Positions 1 to 8,302 of a DNA stretch of 64,000 bases are shown here, in pieces. Location of the stretch: contig CAWAOM010000006.1 of assembly GCA_963783695.1 (NCBI GenBank), forward strand, positions 372,001-436,000. Reading direction: 5' to 3'. The DNA comes from BM003 sp963783695 (GTDB lineage Bacteria; Pseudomonadota; Gammaproteobacteria; Steroidobacterales; BM003). A program made the position numbers and the translations under genes. Every line of letters begins with the position of its first letter. Position 1 is the first letter of the stretch. A model generated the notes under the pieces. It did no database searches. It worked only from the letters and a program-made list of their open reading frames with translations, and was not told where the DNA came from.

Positions 1-1
1 C

Positions 2-868
2 ACGCCCATCAGTTTCGAAGACGCGCTCGATGCAGCTGACTCGGGCAAGCCCATGTCAACGCCCCTGGGGGTCGAGGTGACACTGCGCCAGAAAAGCGAT
101 CACAGTGAGGTTACCAGCCCGAATGTCATCGGTATCATTCGCGGCAGCGATCCCGAACTTGCCGACGAATATGTCGTCTTTTCGGCGCATCTCGATCATA
201 TCGGCGTCGGCACCCCGGTAAATGGCGACGATATCTACAACGGCTTCTACGACAACGCCGTCGGCGTGTCGTTGCTGATCGAGGCGGCACGGGCGTTCAC
301 GACGATGGAGAAGCGGCCGCGGCGCTCGATCCTGATCATCGCGGTAACGGGCGAGGAGCGCGGCCTGCTGGGCTCGGACTACTTTGCGCAATATCCAACC
401 GTGCCGTCGGATTCCATCGTTGCCAACGTCAATCTCGATATGCCGTTGCTGCTGTACCCGCTCGCGGACGTTATTGCGTTCGGCGCCCAACATTCCTCGC
501 TCCAGGCGCCGATCGAGAAGGCTGTTGCGGTCGAGGGTCTCGCGCTGACGCCGGATCCGATGCCGGAGGAAGTGCTGTTCATCCGCAGCGACCAGTACTC
601 GTTCGTGCGCCAGGGCATTCCGTCGGTGTTCCTGGTTCCGGGTTTCAACTCGACCGATCCGGACATCAACGGCCAGGCACTGTTCCGCGACCATCTCGCC
701 AAGCATTATCACCGCCCGAGCGACGACCTGACCCGCCCGTTCGACTGGGATTCGGCGCTCAGGTTTGCCCGTGCGAATGTACGAATCGGCCAGGAGATTG
801 CCGATGCCGACGCGCGCCCGACCTGGAACGAGGGTGACTTCTTCGGAGACAAATTCGGCAAACCCTGA
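2..868 (+). CDS. M28 family zinc metallopeptidase, 5' end outside window
   Basis: The reading frame is open from base 2, so the true start and any signal peptide or PA domain lie upstream. The visible part is the M28 (aminopeptidase Y/QC-like) catalytic domain. Zinc ligands of the family can be read in order: His in SAHLDHIG, bridging Asp in GFYDNAVG, the Glu pair in TGEERGLLGS, Asp in VNLDMP and His in HYHRPSDD. Such enzymes are usually exported and remove N-terminal residues from peptides. Many relatives have about 450 to 550 residues, so roughly half may be missing. The internal ATG at 53 lies within the domain and is unlikely to be the start. Substrate is unknown. Confidence 0.9.
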   Translation, partial: TPISFEDALDAADSGKPMSTPLGVEVTLRQKSDHSEVTSPNVIGIIRGSDPELADEYVVFSAHLDHIGVGTPVNGDDIYNGFYDNAVGVSLLIEAARAFTTMEKRPRRSILIIAVTGEERGLLGSDYFAQYPTVPSDSIVANVNLDMPLLLYPLADVIAFGAQHSSLQAPIEKAVAVEGLALTPDPMPEEVLFIRSDQYSFVRQGIPSVFLVPGFNSTDPDINGQALFRDHLAKHYHRPSDDLTRPFDWDSALRFARANVRIGQEIADADARPTWNEGDFFGDKFGKP

Positions 869-891
869 CTGCGGCTGGTAATCGCGGATCG

Positions 892-1191
892 ATGACGAAG
901 CACAAACACAGCGTCACTCTGAAGGAAGCGCGGTCTGATAATGGCGAGGTCAGTCTGCTCGAAGCCTATATCGACGAAAATGGCGACCTCGTGCTCGCAG
1001 GCTACGATCTCGGCGAATCGGTCAGGGAGATATGGGGCGATTCCGATTACGAGTACTGGCGTCGGGTCAAGGCCGAGCATGTGCCGGAGGTACTGCTGCA
1101 GTTGCTGCAAGAGCGCTTCTCGGACGACTCGGAATTCCGCCAGTGGCTCGAAGCGAAAGGCATCGGTGCTGAGTTTCGTAGCTGGATCTGA
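892..1191 (+). CDS. Small acidic protein of unknown function
   Basis: A 99-residue soluble protein begins 23 bases after the peptidase stop, so the two may be cotranscribed. It is acidic, has no signal peptide or membrane segment, and carries the stretches VSLLEAYIDENGDLVLAGYDLG and DSDYEYWRRV, which look like a beta hairpin followed by a helical half. I do not recognise a named domain. Codon use and the composed sequence look like a real gene rather than a shadow; the overlapping longer frame at 941 is arginine/serine-rich and was discarded. Function unknown. Confidence 0.7.
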   Translation: MTKHKHSVTLKEARSDNGEVSLLEAYIDENGDLVLAGYDLGESVREIWGDSDYEYWRRVKAEHVPEVLLQLLQERFSDDSEFRQWLEAKGIGAEFRSWI

Positions 1192-1303
1192 TCGGTCGCC
1201 GGGTAACCTGAATGCATGCTGGCGAGTCGAGTCGCCAGACGTGGGTCTTTTTTGCATCAATCTGCCCGCCGCGGACCAGAGCTTGCCAACGCCGCGACGA
1301 AAC

Positions 1304-2677
1304 TCAGGCGGTTGCTGCCTTTTGTGCCGTCCGCGGCAGACACAACCGCACGACGAGTCCCGGATTACCGTCGCCGAACTCCAGCCGAGCACCGTGCTGC
1401 TGTGCCACGGCCGCGACCAGGCTCAACCCGAGGCCGTTGCCTTTTTCGCCGCGGGCGCTATCAACACGGTAAAAACGCCGCGTCACCTTGCTCTTATGGG
1501 CATCGCCAATCCCCGGCCCCGTGTCGCGCACTTCGACCCTGCAGTCATCGCCATCAACGGCAACCGAAAGCCTGACCAAACCGCCCGGCGGCGTGTATTT
1601 GATGCCGTTATCCACCAAATTGACCAGCGCCTGAAACAGCAAGTCGCGATCGCCGGCAACGGTAACCGGAACCAACTCCGCCTCCAGCGCAACATCCTTT
1701 TCTTCCGCCACGGCCTGGTACATTCCAACCACATCATCGGCAACCTGGTCGACTGACACGGCGGCCGCTTTGCGCCGTCCACGCGCCTCGATGCGGGCGA
1801 TCCGCAACAGGGCATTGAAGGTCTGCAATAGCTGGTCCGACTCGGCGATGCACTCCGCAACACCGGTCGAATCGAGTTCATTACCCGTACCCGGTTGCAG
1901 CATCTCGAGACGCGTTCGCAACCGGGTCAAGGGAGTACGCAGGTCATGCGCGATGTTGTCCGTGACATGACGCACGCCCTCCATCAACTCTTCGATTCGA
2001 TCGAGCATCGCATTCAGCTGTTCGCTCAGTTTGTCGAATTCGTCGCCGCTACCGCGATCCGCGATACGACGGGAGAGATCGCCATTCATGATCTCGCGGC
2101 TGGTTTCGTTGATCGCCTCGATACGGCGATTGATGCGCCGACTCATCAGCAGCCCGCCCAGCAGGCCCAGCGCTACGCTAAGAGCGAGCCCCCAAATCAG
2201 CCCGCGCCGGATCATCGCTTCGGTACGGACCAGATCGCGGATATCGCGGCCTACCAGCAGATGCAGACCATCGCGTAACACGAACAGGCGCGCGCGTGCC
2301 GGAACCTCGCCCGCCACAGTGTCCTGGCGCGGGAAATTCAGCCAACCGTCTTTATCCGCGACCAGCGGTGGCCACTGGTCGAGATTGCCGGCCAGCGGCT
2401 TGTAATCGGATGTTGCAAAAAGATAAATAGCGGAACCATCCGGATCGGCGCGCATCCGTTCACCGATAACCTGACCGAGACCGTTCAAACCACGCCTCCG
2501 GTACTGTTCCGCCAGGCCGAGAATCTCGGCTTCGATCGTCTCGTCGGTCTGGCGCGCCATGAAACCGGCCGTCATCCAGTAGATCAGCCCCAACAGCAAC
2601 ACCACGGAGCTCGCAAAGAGCACCATGTACAACGCCGCGAAGCGGAATGTCGAGGTGCGCCAGATCCGTGCCGGCAT
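1304..2677 (-). CDS. Sensor histidine kinase of an OmpR-type two-component system
   Basis: A 457-residue inner membrane kinase. From the N-terminus: a membrane helix (about residues 12-38), a periplasmic loop of roughly 115 residues, a second helix (about 157-180), a HAMP linker, the dimerisation domain with the phosphorylated His in NIAHDLRTPLTRL (about residue 244), and an ATPase domain with the N box VNLVDNGIKYT and G boxes DTGPGIG and GNGLGLSL. The open frame extends to 2773, inside the regulator gene; ATG at 2677 is preferred because it gives a normal N-terminus, but GTG at 2713, just after the regulator stop, is a real alternative. The layout resembles QseC/CzcS-type kinases; the signal is unknown. 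Confidence 0.9.
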   Translation of the reverse strand: MPARIWRTSTFRFAALYMVLFASSVVLLLGLIYWMTAGFMARQTDETIEAEILGLAEQYRRRGLNGLGQVIGERMRADPDGSAIYLFATSDYKPLAGNLDQWPPLVADKDGWLNFPRQDTVAGEVPARARLFVLRDGLHLLVGRDIRDLVRTEAMIRRGLIWGLALSVALGLLGGLLMSRRINRRIEAINETSREIMNGDLSRRIADRGSGDEFDKLSEQLNAMLDRIEELMEGVRHVTDNIAHDLRTPLTRLRTRLEMLQPGTGNELDSTGVAECIAESDQLLQTFNALLRIARIEARGRRKAAAVSVDQVADDVVGMYQAVAEEKDVALEAELVPVTVAGDRDLLFQALVNLVDNGIKYTPPGGLVRLSVAVDGDDCRVEVRDTGPGIGDAHKSKVTRRFYRVDSARGEKGNGLGLSLVAAVAQQHGARLEFGDGNPGLVVRLCLPRTAQKAATA

Positions 2678-2714
2678 GGGTTTGCCGTCATCCGGCGCGC
2701 CCGTCCCCGCCACC

Positions 2715-3392
2715 TCAGTCGTCACCGAGTTTGTATCCGGCGCCACGAATCGTGTGCAGCAGGGGCCGCTCAAACCCCTTGTCTATCTTGGAACGAAGAC
2801 GGCTGATGTGAACATCGATAACATTGGTTTGCGGATCGAAATGATAGTCCCAGACACCCTCGAGCAACATCGTCCGGGTGACGACCTGGCCACGGTGACG
2901 CATCAGGTATTCCAGCAGACGAAACTCGGTCGGTTTGATCTCCAGCACTCTGCCGCCGCGCCTGACCTCGCGTTTCAAGAGATCGACTTCGAGATCGGCA
3001 ACCACCAGCGTAGTCGCCTCGGTGGTTTCCGGGTGGGCGCGCCTGAGCAGCGCCTCGAGCCGCGCTACCAGCTCGCTGAATGCGAACGGTTTGACCAGGT
3101 AGTCGTCGCCGCCGGCCTGCAAGCCGGCGACCCGGTCATCGACTTCGCCGAGCGCGCTCAGGATCAGTGCGGGAGTGCGATTGTCCGAGGCACGCAACGT
3201 GCGGATGATCGACAGGCCATCCAGCCCGGGCAGCATGCGATCGACGATCAACGCGTCGTAGGATTCACTTGCGGCCATGAACAATCCGTCCTTGCCGTTC
3301 GCGGCATGGTCGCTGGTGTGTCCCGCCTCGCGCAGTCCCTTGCCGATGTAGCCGGCGACGTCCTGATCGTCCTCGATAACTAGCACTCGCAT
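2715..3392 (-). CDS. OmpR/PhoB family response regulator
   Basis: A 225-residue regulator with an N-terminal receiver domain (acidic pocket EDD at 7-9, phosphoacceptor Asp51 in LIVDRMLPGLDGL, switch Lys in LVKPFAFSEL) and a C-terminal winged helix (LEIKPTEFRLLEYLMRH, then NVIDVHISRLRSKID). It lies directly upstream of the sensor kinase gene, so the two form one operon. Its start faces that of the DegP-type protease across a 139-base gap, which suggests, but does not show, that the regulator controls the protease or an envelope stress response. Confidence 0.93.
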   Translation of the reverse strand: MRVLVIEDDQDVAGYIGKGLREAGHTSDHAANGKDGLFMAASESYDALIVDRMLPGLDGLSIIRTLRASDNRTPALILSALGEVDDRVAGLQAGGDDYLVKPFAFSELVARLEALLRRAHPETTEATTLVVADLEVDLLKREVRRGGRVLEIKPTEFRLLEYLMRHRGQVVTRTMLLEGVWDYHFDPQTNVIDVHISRLRSKIDKGFERPLLHTIRGAGYKLGDD

Positions 3393-3531
3393 GACAGAAC
3401 TCTAGCAGACGCCCGGTATGCCGGGAAAACATGAAAATTGTTTAACCCGTGCGCAATCCCGCAGCAAGACCGATTTGGATAGTGTGGTCGCAAGCCAAAC
3501 AGGCCACGAATAAATATCAGGAGAAGACTTA
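3393..3531. promoter_or_regulatory. Divergent promoter region between the two-component operon and degP-like gene
   Basis: The 139 bases hold both promoters. A short inverted repeat, CCCGG-TATG-CCGGG, lies at 3412-3425 close to the regulator start and could be an operator or an mRNA leader hairpin. A good ribosome binding site (AGGAGA) precedes the protease ATG. No clear consensus -35/-10 pair was identified. Confidence 0.45.
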
Positions 3532-4986
3532 ATGACGATCCGTCTCCCGATCCTCAACCGACGTCTGCCAGTTGCCGCACTTTTAGCCGCGCTCGTACTG
3601 GCTCCGCTTGCCGGGACAATGAGCGTGCAAGCGGCCAGCGAGCGGCCGCAGTTTGCCGACCTGATCGAGACGAACATAGCGGCGGTCGTAAACATTCGCA
3701 CTGCGATGTCGGTCACTGCCGGCGAGCCCCGAATGCAGGCCCCACATGGGAATATGCAGGGCACGCCCTTCGACGAATTCTTCCGTCGCTTTTTCGAACA
3801 GGTGCCGCGGTCGCCGCATGGATCGCAAGGACCGGCGACCGGACAGGGCTCCGGATTCCTGGTTTCGGCCGACGGTCATATCGTGACCAACAACCATGTC
3901 ATCGAAAACGCCGCCGAAATCAGCGTCATCACCAACAAAGGTGAAACTTATGTCGCCAGACTAGTCGGGACCGACCCGCGCACCGATCTCGCCGTCTTAA
4001 AAATCGACGCTGAAGAACCGCTTCCCTATGTCGAATTCGGCGATTCGGACAAAGCCCGCACGGGTGACTGGATCGTGGCAATCGGCAATCCGTTCGGTCT
4101 CGGCGGCAGTGCCACCGCCGGCATCATTTCGGCACGCGGTCGCGATCTCCAGGCCGGACCTTACGATGACTTCATCCAGATCGATGCACCGATCAACCGC
4201 GGTAATTCCGGCGGTCCGGTATTCAACACCGATGGCGAGGTCATCGGCGTCAACACGATGATCTATTCACCGAATGGCGGCAACGTCGGCATCGGCTTTG
4301 CCATCCCCTCCGCGCAGGTGACCGAAATCGTCGCCGACCTCCAGGCAAACGGTAGCGTCAAGCGCGGCTGGCTCGGCGTACAGATTCAGGGTCTGAATGA
4401 AGAAATAGCCGCAAGTCTCGGTCTTGAGAACATCAAGGGCGCACTGATCGTCGACGTTCAGGGCGACAGCCCGGCTGAAATGGGCAAACTGAAATCCGGC
4501 GATGTCGTTCTCGACTTTGACGGCAGCGACATTGACACTGTCCGCGATCTGACTCGGCTGGTCGCCAGCGCCGAGGCCGACGAAACGGTCAAGATCGGCG
4601 TCTGGCGCGAGAGCAAAAGGCGCGAGCTGGACGTCCGAATTGGCGCTCTCGAGCCGGAGCCGTCGCAGGTCGCCAGCGCGAACGAATCGAGCCATGGCAA
4701 ACTCGGGCTGGAACTCTCGCCGCTGACCGAGGATGCGCGACGCCAGTTCCGTATCCCCGACGACGTTGAAGGAGCGCTGGTTGTGACCGTCGACCCGCTA
4801 GGCCCCGCCGCCAGCAAAGGCGTGCGCCCCGGTGACGTCATCTCGATGGTCGGCCAGGAAGCGGTTGCCACGCCGAACGATGTGCGCAGGCAGCTTGACT
4901 CCGCCATAGACGCCGAGCGTGACCACGTTCTGTTTCGTATAGAGCGCAATGGCGGCGCAAGATTCGTCGCGATGAAACTCGCCTAA
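3532..4986 (+). CDS. Do family periplasmic serine endoprotease (DegP/DegQ/MucD type)
   Basis: A 484-residue exported protease for damaged or misfolded envelope proteins. A signal peptide covers about residues 1-36 (cleavage near VQAAS). The trypsin-like domain has the triad His122 (TNNHVIEN), Asp152 (DPRTDLAVL) and Ser226 (RGNSGGPVF). Two PDZ domains follow, with carboxylate-binding loops near RGWLGVQI (about 281) and KLGLELSPL. The length fits DegP/MucD; the missing long Q-linker cannot separate DegP from DegQ by eye. The ATG is preceded by AGGAGA. The gene is followed by its own intrinsic terminator and sits opposite a two-component operon. Confidence 0.93.
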   Translation: MTIRLPILNRRLPVAALLAALVLAPLAGTMSVQAASERPQFADLIETNIAAVVNIRTAMSVTAGEPRMQAPHGNMQGTPFDEFFRRFFEQVPRSPHGSQGPATGQGSGFLVSADGHIVTNNHVIENAAEISVITNKGETYVARLVGTDPRTDLAVLKIDAEEPLPYVEFGDSDKARTGDWIVAIGNPFGLGGSATAGIISARGRDLQAGPYDDFIQIDAPINRGNSGGPVFNTDGEVIGVNTMIYSPNGGNVGIGFAIPSAQVTEIVADLQANGSVKRGWLGVQIQGLNEEIAASLGLENIKGALIVDVQGDSPAEMGKLKSGDVVLDFDGSDIDTVRDLTRLVASAEADETVKIGVWRESKRRELDVRIGALEPEPSQVASANESSHGKLGLELSPLTEDARRQFRIPDDVEGALVVTVDPLGPAASKGVRPGDVISMVGQEAVATPNDVRRQLDSAIDAERDHVLFRIERNGGARFVAMKLA

Positions 4987-5073
4987 ACGGTAAAAGAATT
5001 GCGGGGACCCCGCGCGACTCCCCCCTTGTCGCGTCCCGCAAAAGCATCGACCTCCCCCTCGATGCGGCATGGC

Positions 5074-5101
5074 CGGCTCCCAATCGGAGCCGGTTTTTTT
5101 T
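5074..5101 (+). terminator. Intrinsic terminator after the Do protease gene
   Basis: A perfect 8-bp stem, CCGGCTCC (5074-5081) and GGAGCCGG (5087-5094), with loop CAATC, is followed by seven T. It lies about 90 bases past the protease stop. Confidence 0.9.
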
Positions 5102-5158
5102 GCCCGCCAGGGCAACCAGTCGCCGGCAAACATTGCGCCGTGGCACGTTCTCAGATCG

Positions 5159-5353
5159 TCAGGGTGAATACCAGGTCGGTAACGTGCAGGCCTGCTCCTG
5201 AGTCGGATAACCCCGACCGGCGTAAAGAGAAAACGCGACTCTGAATTGATCGGCCGGTTCGTTGTCTGAACCGCTATCGGCGGCAACCACGCAAAACGGG
5301 AATGCCAGCAGCAAAAGACCAGCTCCTACTGCTAAAACTCGGCGCATCATCAC
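5159..5353 (-). CDS. Putative short secreted protein
   Basis: A 64-residue frame starting GTG-ATG-ATG. The N-terminus (MRRVLAVGAGLLLLAFPFCVVAA) has the charge, hydrophobic core and AA end of a signal peptide, which leaves a mature part of only about 37 residues with one Cys. It overlaps the stop of the 58-residue frame upstream (AGGTGATGATG), an arrangement typical of translational coupling. No family is recognised, and the short length leaves open a truncated remnant of a longer exported protein. Confidence 0.4.
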   Translation of the reverse strand: MMMRRVLAVGAGLLLLAFPFCVVAADSGSDNEPADQFRVAFSLYAGRGYPTQEQACTLPTWYSP

Positions 5354-5526
5354 CTTTCCACGTCTCCGTAGAACGCCATTAGGTTGAAGCCTCCGGGGGC
5401 AGCATCAAACAACCTGGCACAGCGTTCGTCGTCTGCGGGATCTGGCCGAGATTCGAATCTCAGGGTAATCCCACGTAGCTCGGGCGCCGCCGGGTGCCGA
5501 GCTTTCAGCGCAGATCGGCGTTCCAT
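5350..5526 (-). CDS. Possible 58-residue protein upstream of the short secreted protein
   Basis: An ATG frame of 58 residues ends GFNLMAFYGDVER at a TGA embedded in the start of the next frame. Its composition (LRGITLRFES, DDERCARLFDAAPGG) looks like normal protein rather than an antisense shadow. It has no signal peptide or membrane helix. It could be the C-terminal remnant of a longer gene; the same strand upstream shows no in-frame extension beyond nearby stops. Function unknown. Confidence 0.35.
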   Translation of the reverse strand: MERRSALKARHPAAPELRGITLRFESRPDPADDERCARLFDAAPGGFNLMAFYGDVER

Positions 5527-5747
5527 TCTCGATTCGACCGGACATTCGAGGAATGACGCGGGCGACGCCGCCGCCCACCAGAATGTCCCGCTTGCCGGAT
5601 ACAGGTAATTCGTTCAGGCCAACCATTACACGGCAATCCGCTTACGCGACGTAACGCCACAGCTGGCACCGTGACGGGAGTACAATTTCCCGATACCTGC
5701 AAAGACGGCCATGGCGGCGGGAACATTTACGAAAAGGAGTAGGCACA

Positions 5748-6572
5748 ATGTGTAGGTGGTTGGGATACATCGGTGAGCCACTGCTGATGGAGGCGTTGAT
5801 TGTCAAACCCGAACATTCACTCATCGACCAGAGCCTTGCCTCGAAACAGGGTGCGGAGACGACCAACGGAGACGGTTTCGGTGTTGGCTGGTTCGGCGAT
5901 GAACCAGAACCGGGTATTTACAAATCGACCGAGCCGGCATGGAACGACCGCAATCTCGTTTCCCTGTCCCGGCACATCAGGTCGCATCTTTTTCTGGCCC
6001 ATGTACGCGCCACCACCGGCACACCGATACAACAGACAAATTGCCACCCGTTCAACAACGGTCGCTGGCTATTCGTGCACAACGGCCTGATTAACGGTTT
6101 TGAGCACATCAAGCGCGATCTTGCGTTCGAAATCGATCCGGATCTTTTTTTCGGCATCGAAGGAACCACCGACTCCGAGCTGATGTTCAATCTCGCGCTT
6201 ACCTATGGGTTGCGCGACGAACCGCTTGCGGCGCTGGAGCGCATGACCGGTTTCATTGAAGATACGGGCCGGCGCAAAGGCATTGAGATGCCGGTGCAGA
6301 TGACCCTTGGCCTGAGCGACGGCAAGCGGCTGTGCGGTGTGCGTTATTCGAGTGAACACGAGTCCAGGACGCTGTACCACAGCGCCAGCATGGCCGCTCT
6401 GCAACACATCAACCCGGACCTCGAACGGTTCTCGCCCGACACCCGGGCCATCGTATCGGAGCCGCTCGGCACAATGAGCGAGGCATGGGTGAAGGTACCC
6501 GAGTCATCCGCGGTAATCGTCGAGGGCGGCAATATCGAGGTGCGACCCTTCACGCCGCGCTTGCCGGATTGA
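5748..6572 (+). CDS. Class II glutamine amidotransferase (YafJ/EgtC-like)
   Basis: A 274-residue protein whose Cys2 would be the N-terminal nucleophile after removal of Met. The Ntn-type glutaminase fold is supported by TNGDGFGVGWF (about 42-52), LFLAHVRATTG (about 84-94), NCHPFNNGRWLFVHNGLING (about 101-120) and TDSELMFNL. Relatives such as YafJ and EgtC hydrolyse glutamine or gamma-glutamyl bonds; EgtC acts in ergothioneine synthesis, but no ergothioneine gene is nearby, so the substrate here is open. An AAAAGGAG ribosome binding site precedes the ATG. The gene stands alone at the edge of a gene-poor stretch. Confidence 0.88.
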   Translation: MCRWLGYIGEPLLMEALIVKPEHSLIDQSLASKQGAETTNGDGFGVGWFGDEPEPGIYKSTEPAWNDRNLVSLSRHIRSHLFLAHVRATTGTPIQQTNCHPFNNGRWLFVHNGLINGFEHIKRDLAFEIDPDLFFGIEGTTDSELMFNLALTYGLRDEPLAALERMTGFIEDTGRRKGIEMPVQMTLGLSDGKRLCGVRYSSEHESRTLYHSASMAALQHINPDLERFSPDTRAIVSEPLGTMSEAWVKVPESSAVIVEGGNIEVRPFTPRLPD

Positions 6573-6831
6573 ATTACCTCTGCCGCGGCAGCGATGGGGT
6601 CAGAACCTTACTGCACCCGAAACTTATTGCCACTTGCAAACGCTCAACCACGGCGAGCTATGCGCGGACATTAGCGGCACCAGCCTGTGCCCCGGGTAAG
6701 CCAGGGCCGGACGATAACCACGCAAGTAGCGGGCGCTAAAAAACAGCTATCCATCGGAGGTACGCGAACCGCGGCGATGGCCCTCGCGCTAGCATCGGAT
6801 CGCCGCACGAGACGTTGGGGGTTGCGGAATG

Positions 6832-7527
6832 TCAGTGTTTGCGCAGACGGCGAAACAGGCCGCTGCGCGACGCCCGCCCCGGTGCCCGACTGGTACTCGA
6901 GCGCGCCGCCTCCTCGAGCAGAATGCGCGAGCGGGTTTCGCTCACCCGTTTCTTGAGTTCGCCAAGCATCGCCGCCATCGCAAATTCCTCGCCGCGGGTT
7001 TCCTTGATCATCGCCTGGCAGTAGAGCGCGAAGTAGGCGTTATAAACATCGAGATAGTCACGGTACCATTCCTTGTGATCGATATCGCCCAGCTTCATTG
7101 CAAGGAAACGGGCACACAGCCCGGAAGCCTCTGCGCTGAGATAGTCGTCATGCGCAAAGAGAATGGCTTCGTTGTAATCGCGGGTCGTGCCAAATGCCTG
7201 CAGCAGCATTTTTCTATCGTCGCGATCAGGCTTGTGACGCTGGAAAAAGGCGAAGAGTGCGGCCTTCGGCACCTGGTTGAGCGCCACTTCCCTGAGGGCG
7301 ATCATCTGCTGCATCGTGGTGCGTGCTTTCGACGGTGCGCGCATGGCCTGTTGGTGACACTGGCGCCACCTGCGGTACCGTCCCGGGTTGTGCAACACCG
7401 CCTGGGCGATGTCTTTCTGCGACTCCGAACCGGATCTGCCGGCGTGCTCGAGTAACGCACATGACTCATCCATGAGCTGGCTATGGCTCAGAATCCAGGT
7501 GTAAATACGTGATGTGACTCGCGACAT
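6832..7527 (-). CDS. Uncharacterised helical protein with basic C-terminus
   Basis: A 231-residue soluble protein, predicted largely helical, with no signal peptide or membrane segment. Residues such as HKEWYRDYLDVYNAYFALYCQAM and EEFAMAAMLGELKKRVSETR suggest long amphipathic helices. The last 30 residues are rich in Arg and Ser (SRAPGRASRSGLFRRLRKH). GAAGGA directly precedes the ATG, which is closer than usual. I do not recognise a family. The plus-strand frame across the same bases is less protein-like and was discarded. Confidence 0.6.
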   Translation of the reverse strand: MSRVTSRIYTWILSHSQLMDESCALLEHAGRSGSESQKDIAQAVLHNPGRYRRWRQCHQQAMRAPSKARTTMQQMIALREVALNQVPKAALFAFFQRHKPDRDDRKMLLQAFGTTRDYNEAILFAHDDYLSAEASGLCARFLAMKLGDIDHKEWYRDYLDVYNAYFALYCQAMIKETRGEEFAMAAMLGELKKRVSETRSRILLEEAARSSTSRAPGRASRSGLFRRLRKH

Positions 7528-8302
7528 TCCTTCGCCGGCTGACTAGTGGTTTGCTGGAGCATCCAATCGCCGCTAAAGCGCGATCCAGAAAAATTATGTT
7601 AATGATGCACGGTTTCCACGCAAGCGGAACCGCGAATTTGTGGCATAAGTATCTGTAAACACATCGCGAAGCCGCTACTACCCTGCCGAAGCGAACCGCA
7701 TTATGCGCAACGGTCTCGTTGACAGCATGAAATTGGAGTGGCCGACCTTCCCGATCGCATTCAAATTGATATTTGACCGGTCACACTAATCCCGGAGAAA
7801 ACACAATTGGCGGGGTTGCAATCACAGCCGGTCGAAGCCGGGCCCGTCACAACGGACAAGAGTCAAATCCTGTGGTCTATCTGAACCGTATTTGATCATT
7901 TCCGTTTGCTCGCCGCGCCTTTTGGATTTCGCAATCCATTCTGCTCAGTGTCCTTAACCTTTGCTGCTCTCGCCGAACCTCGTTACGGCAGACATCATCA
8001 CGCAGCAATATTCTCCGCGACACTGTCTTGCTCAGAACGAGATACCGGCCCAACTTGCACGGCGACATCCGTTGAACTACACATTAGCAAGTAAGCCCGG
8101 ATCAATTCACCAGAGTGGCGGGCAGCGCGGCAACCCGGAGGAATGTCTTTTCGACGGGTCGCAAAAATCACCACTTTCCATAGATACGCGTGGTTGCCGA
8201 GCCTGGATTCGTACCGGGCACCTGCCCCGGGAAACCGAATCAGCTCATTGCCGGGGAGCGAGTCCCGCAGACGGCACCGCTCACGGCCCAGGAGAGCCAA
8301 TC
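7528..8302. other. Long noncoding stretch upstream of the head-repeat protein
   Basis: About 775 bases without a convincing gene on either strand; the frames that cross it are short or poor in composition. It contains a degenerate copy of a 21-base motif (7872-7892) that recurs at 10707-10727, and a structured leader candidate at 8115-8203. A second GC-rich hairpin (CCCCGG ... CCGGGG) lies near 8225-8258, just upstream of the next start codon. Confidence 0.5.
8115..8203 (+). promoter_or_regulatory. Structured mRNA leader, possible c-di-GMP-I (GEMM)-like element
   Basis: The segment has the order GGCAACC (8129-8135), a CCCG...CGGG hairpin, TCGCAAAA (8159-8166), and GGTTGCCGA (8192-8200). GGCAACC can pair with GGTTGCC, and CACCAC with GTGG just inside. 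The order resembles the c-di-GMP-I riboswitch signature (GGCAAACC, GACGCAAAGCC, GGGTTACCGA), and such switches often precede surface protein genes, as here. It lacks the GAAA tetraloop, and several consensus positions differ, so the call is weak; an unrelated structured leader is just as possible. Confidence 0.3.

Noticed and set aside
4798..5286. 162-residue minus-strand ORF over the degP-like 3' end and terminator
   Set aside because: It crosses the protease coding region and a strong terminator, and the frame lacks protein-like composition.
6590..6620. GATGGGGTCAGAACC stretch as a transposase-associated repeat
   Set aside because: It recalls sequences near RAYT genes, but only one copy occurs here and no transposase or inverted partner is present.
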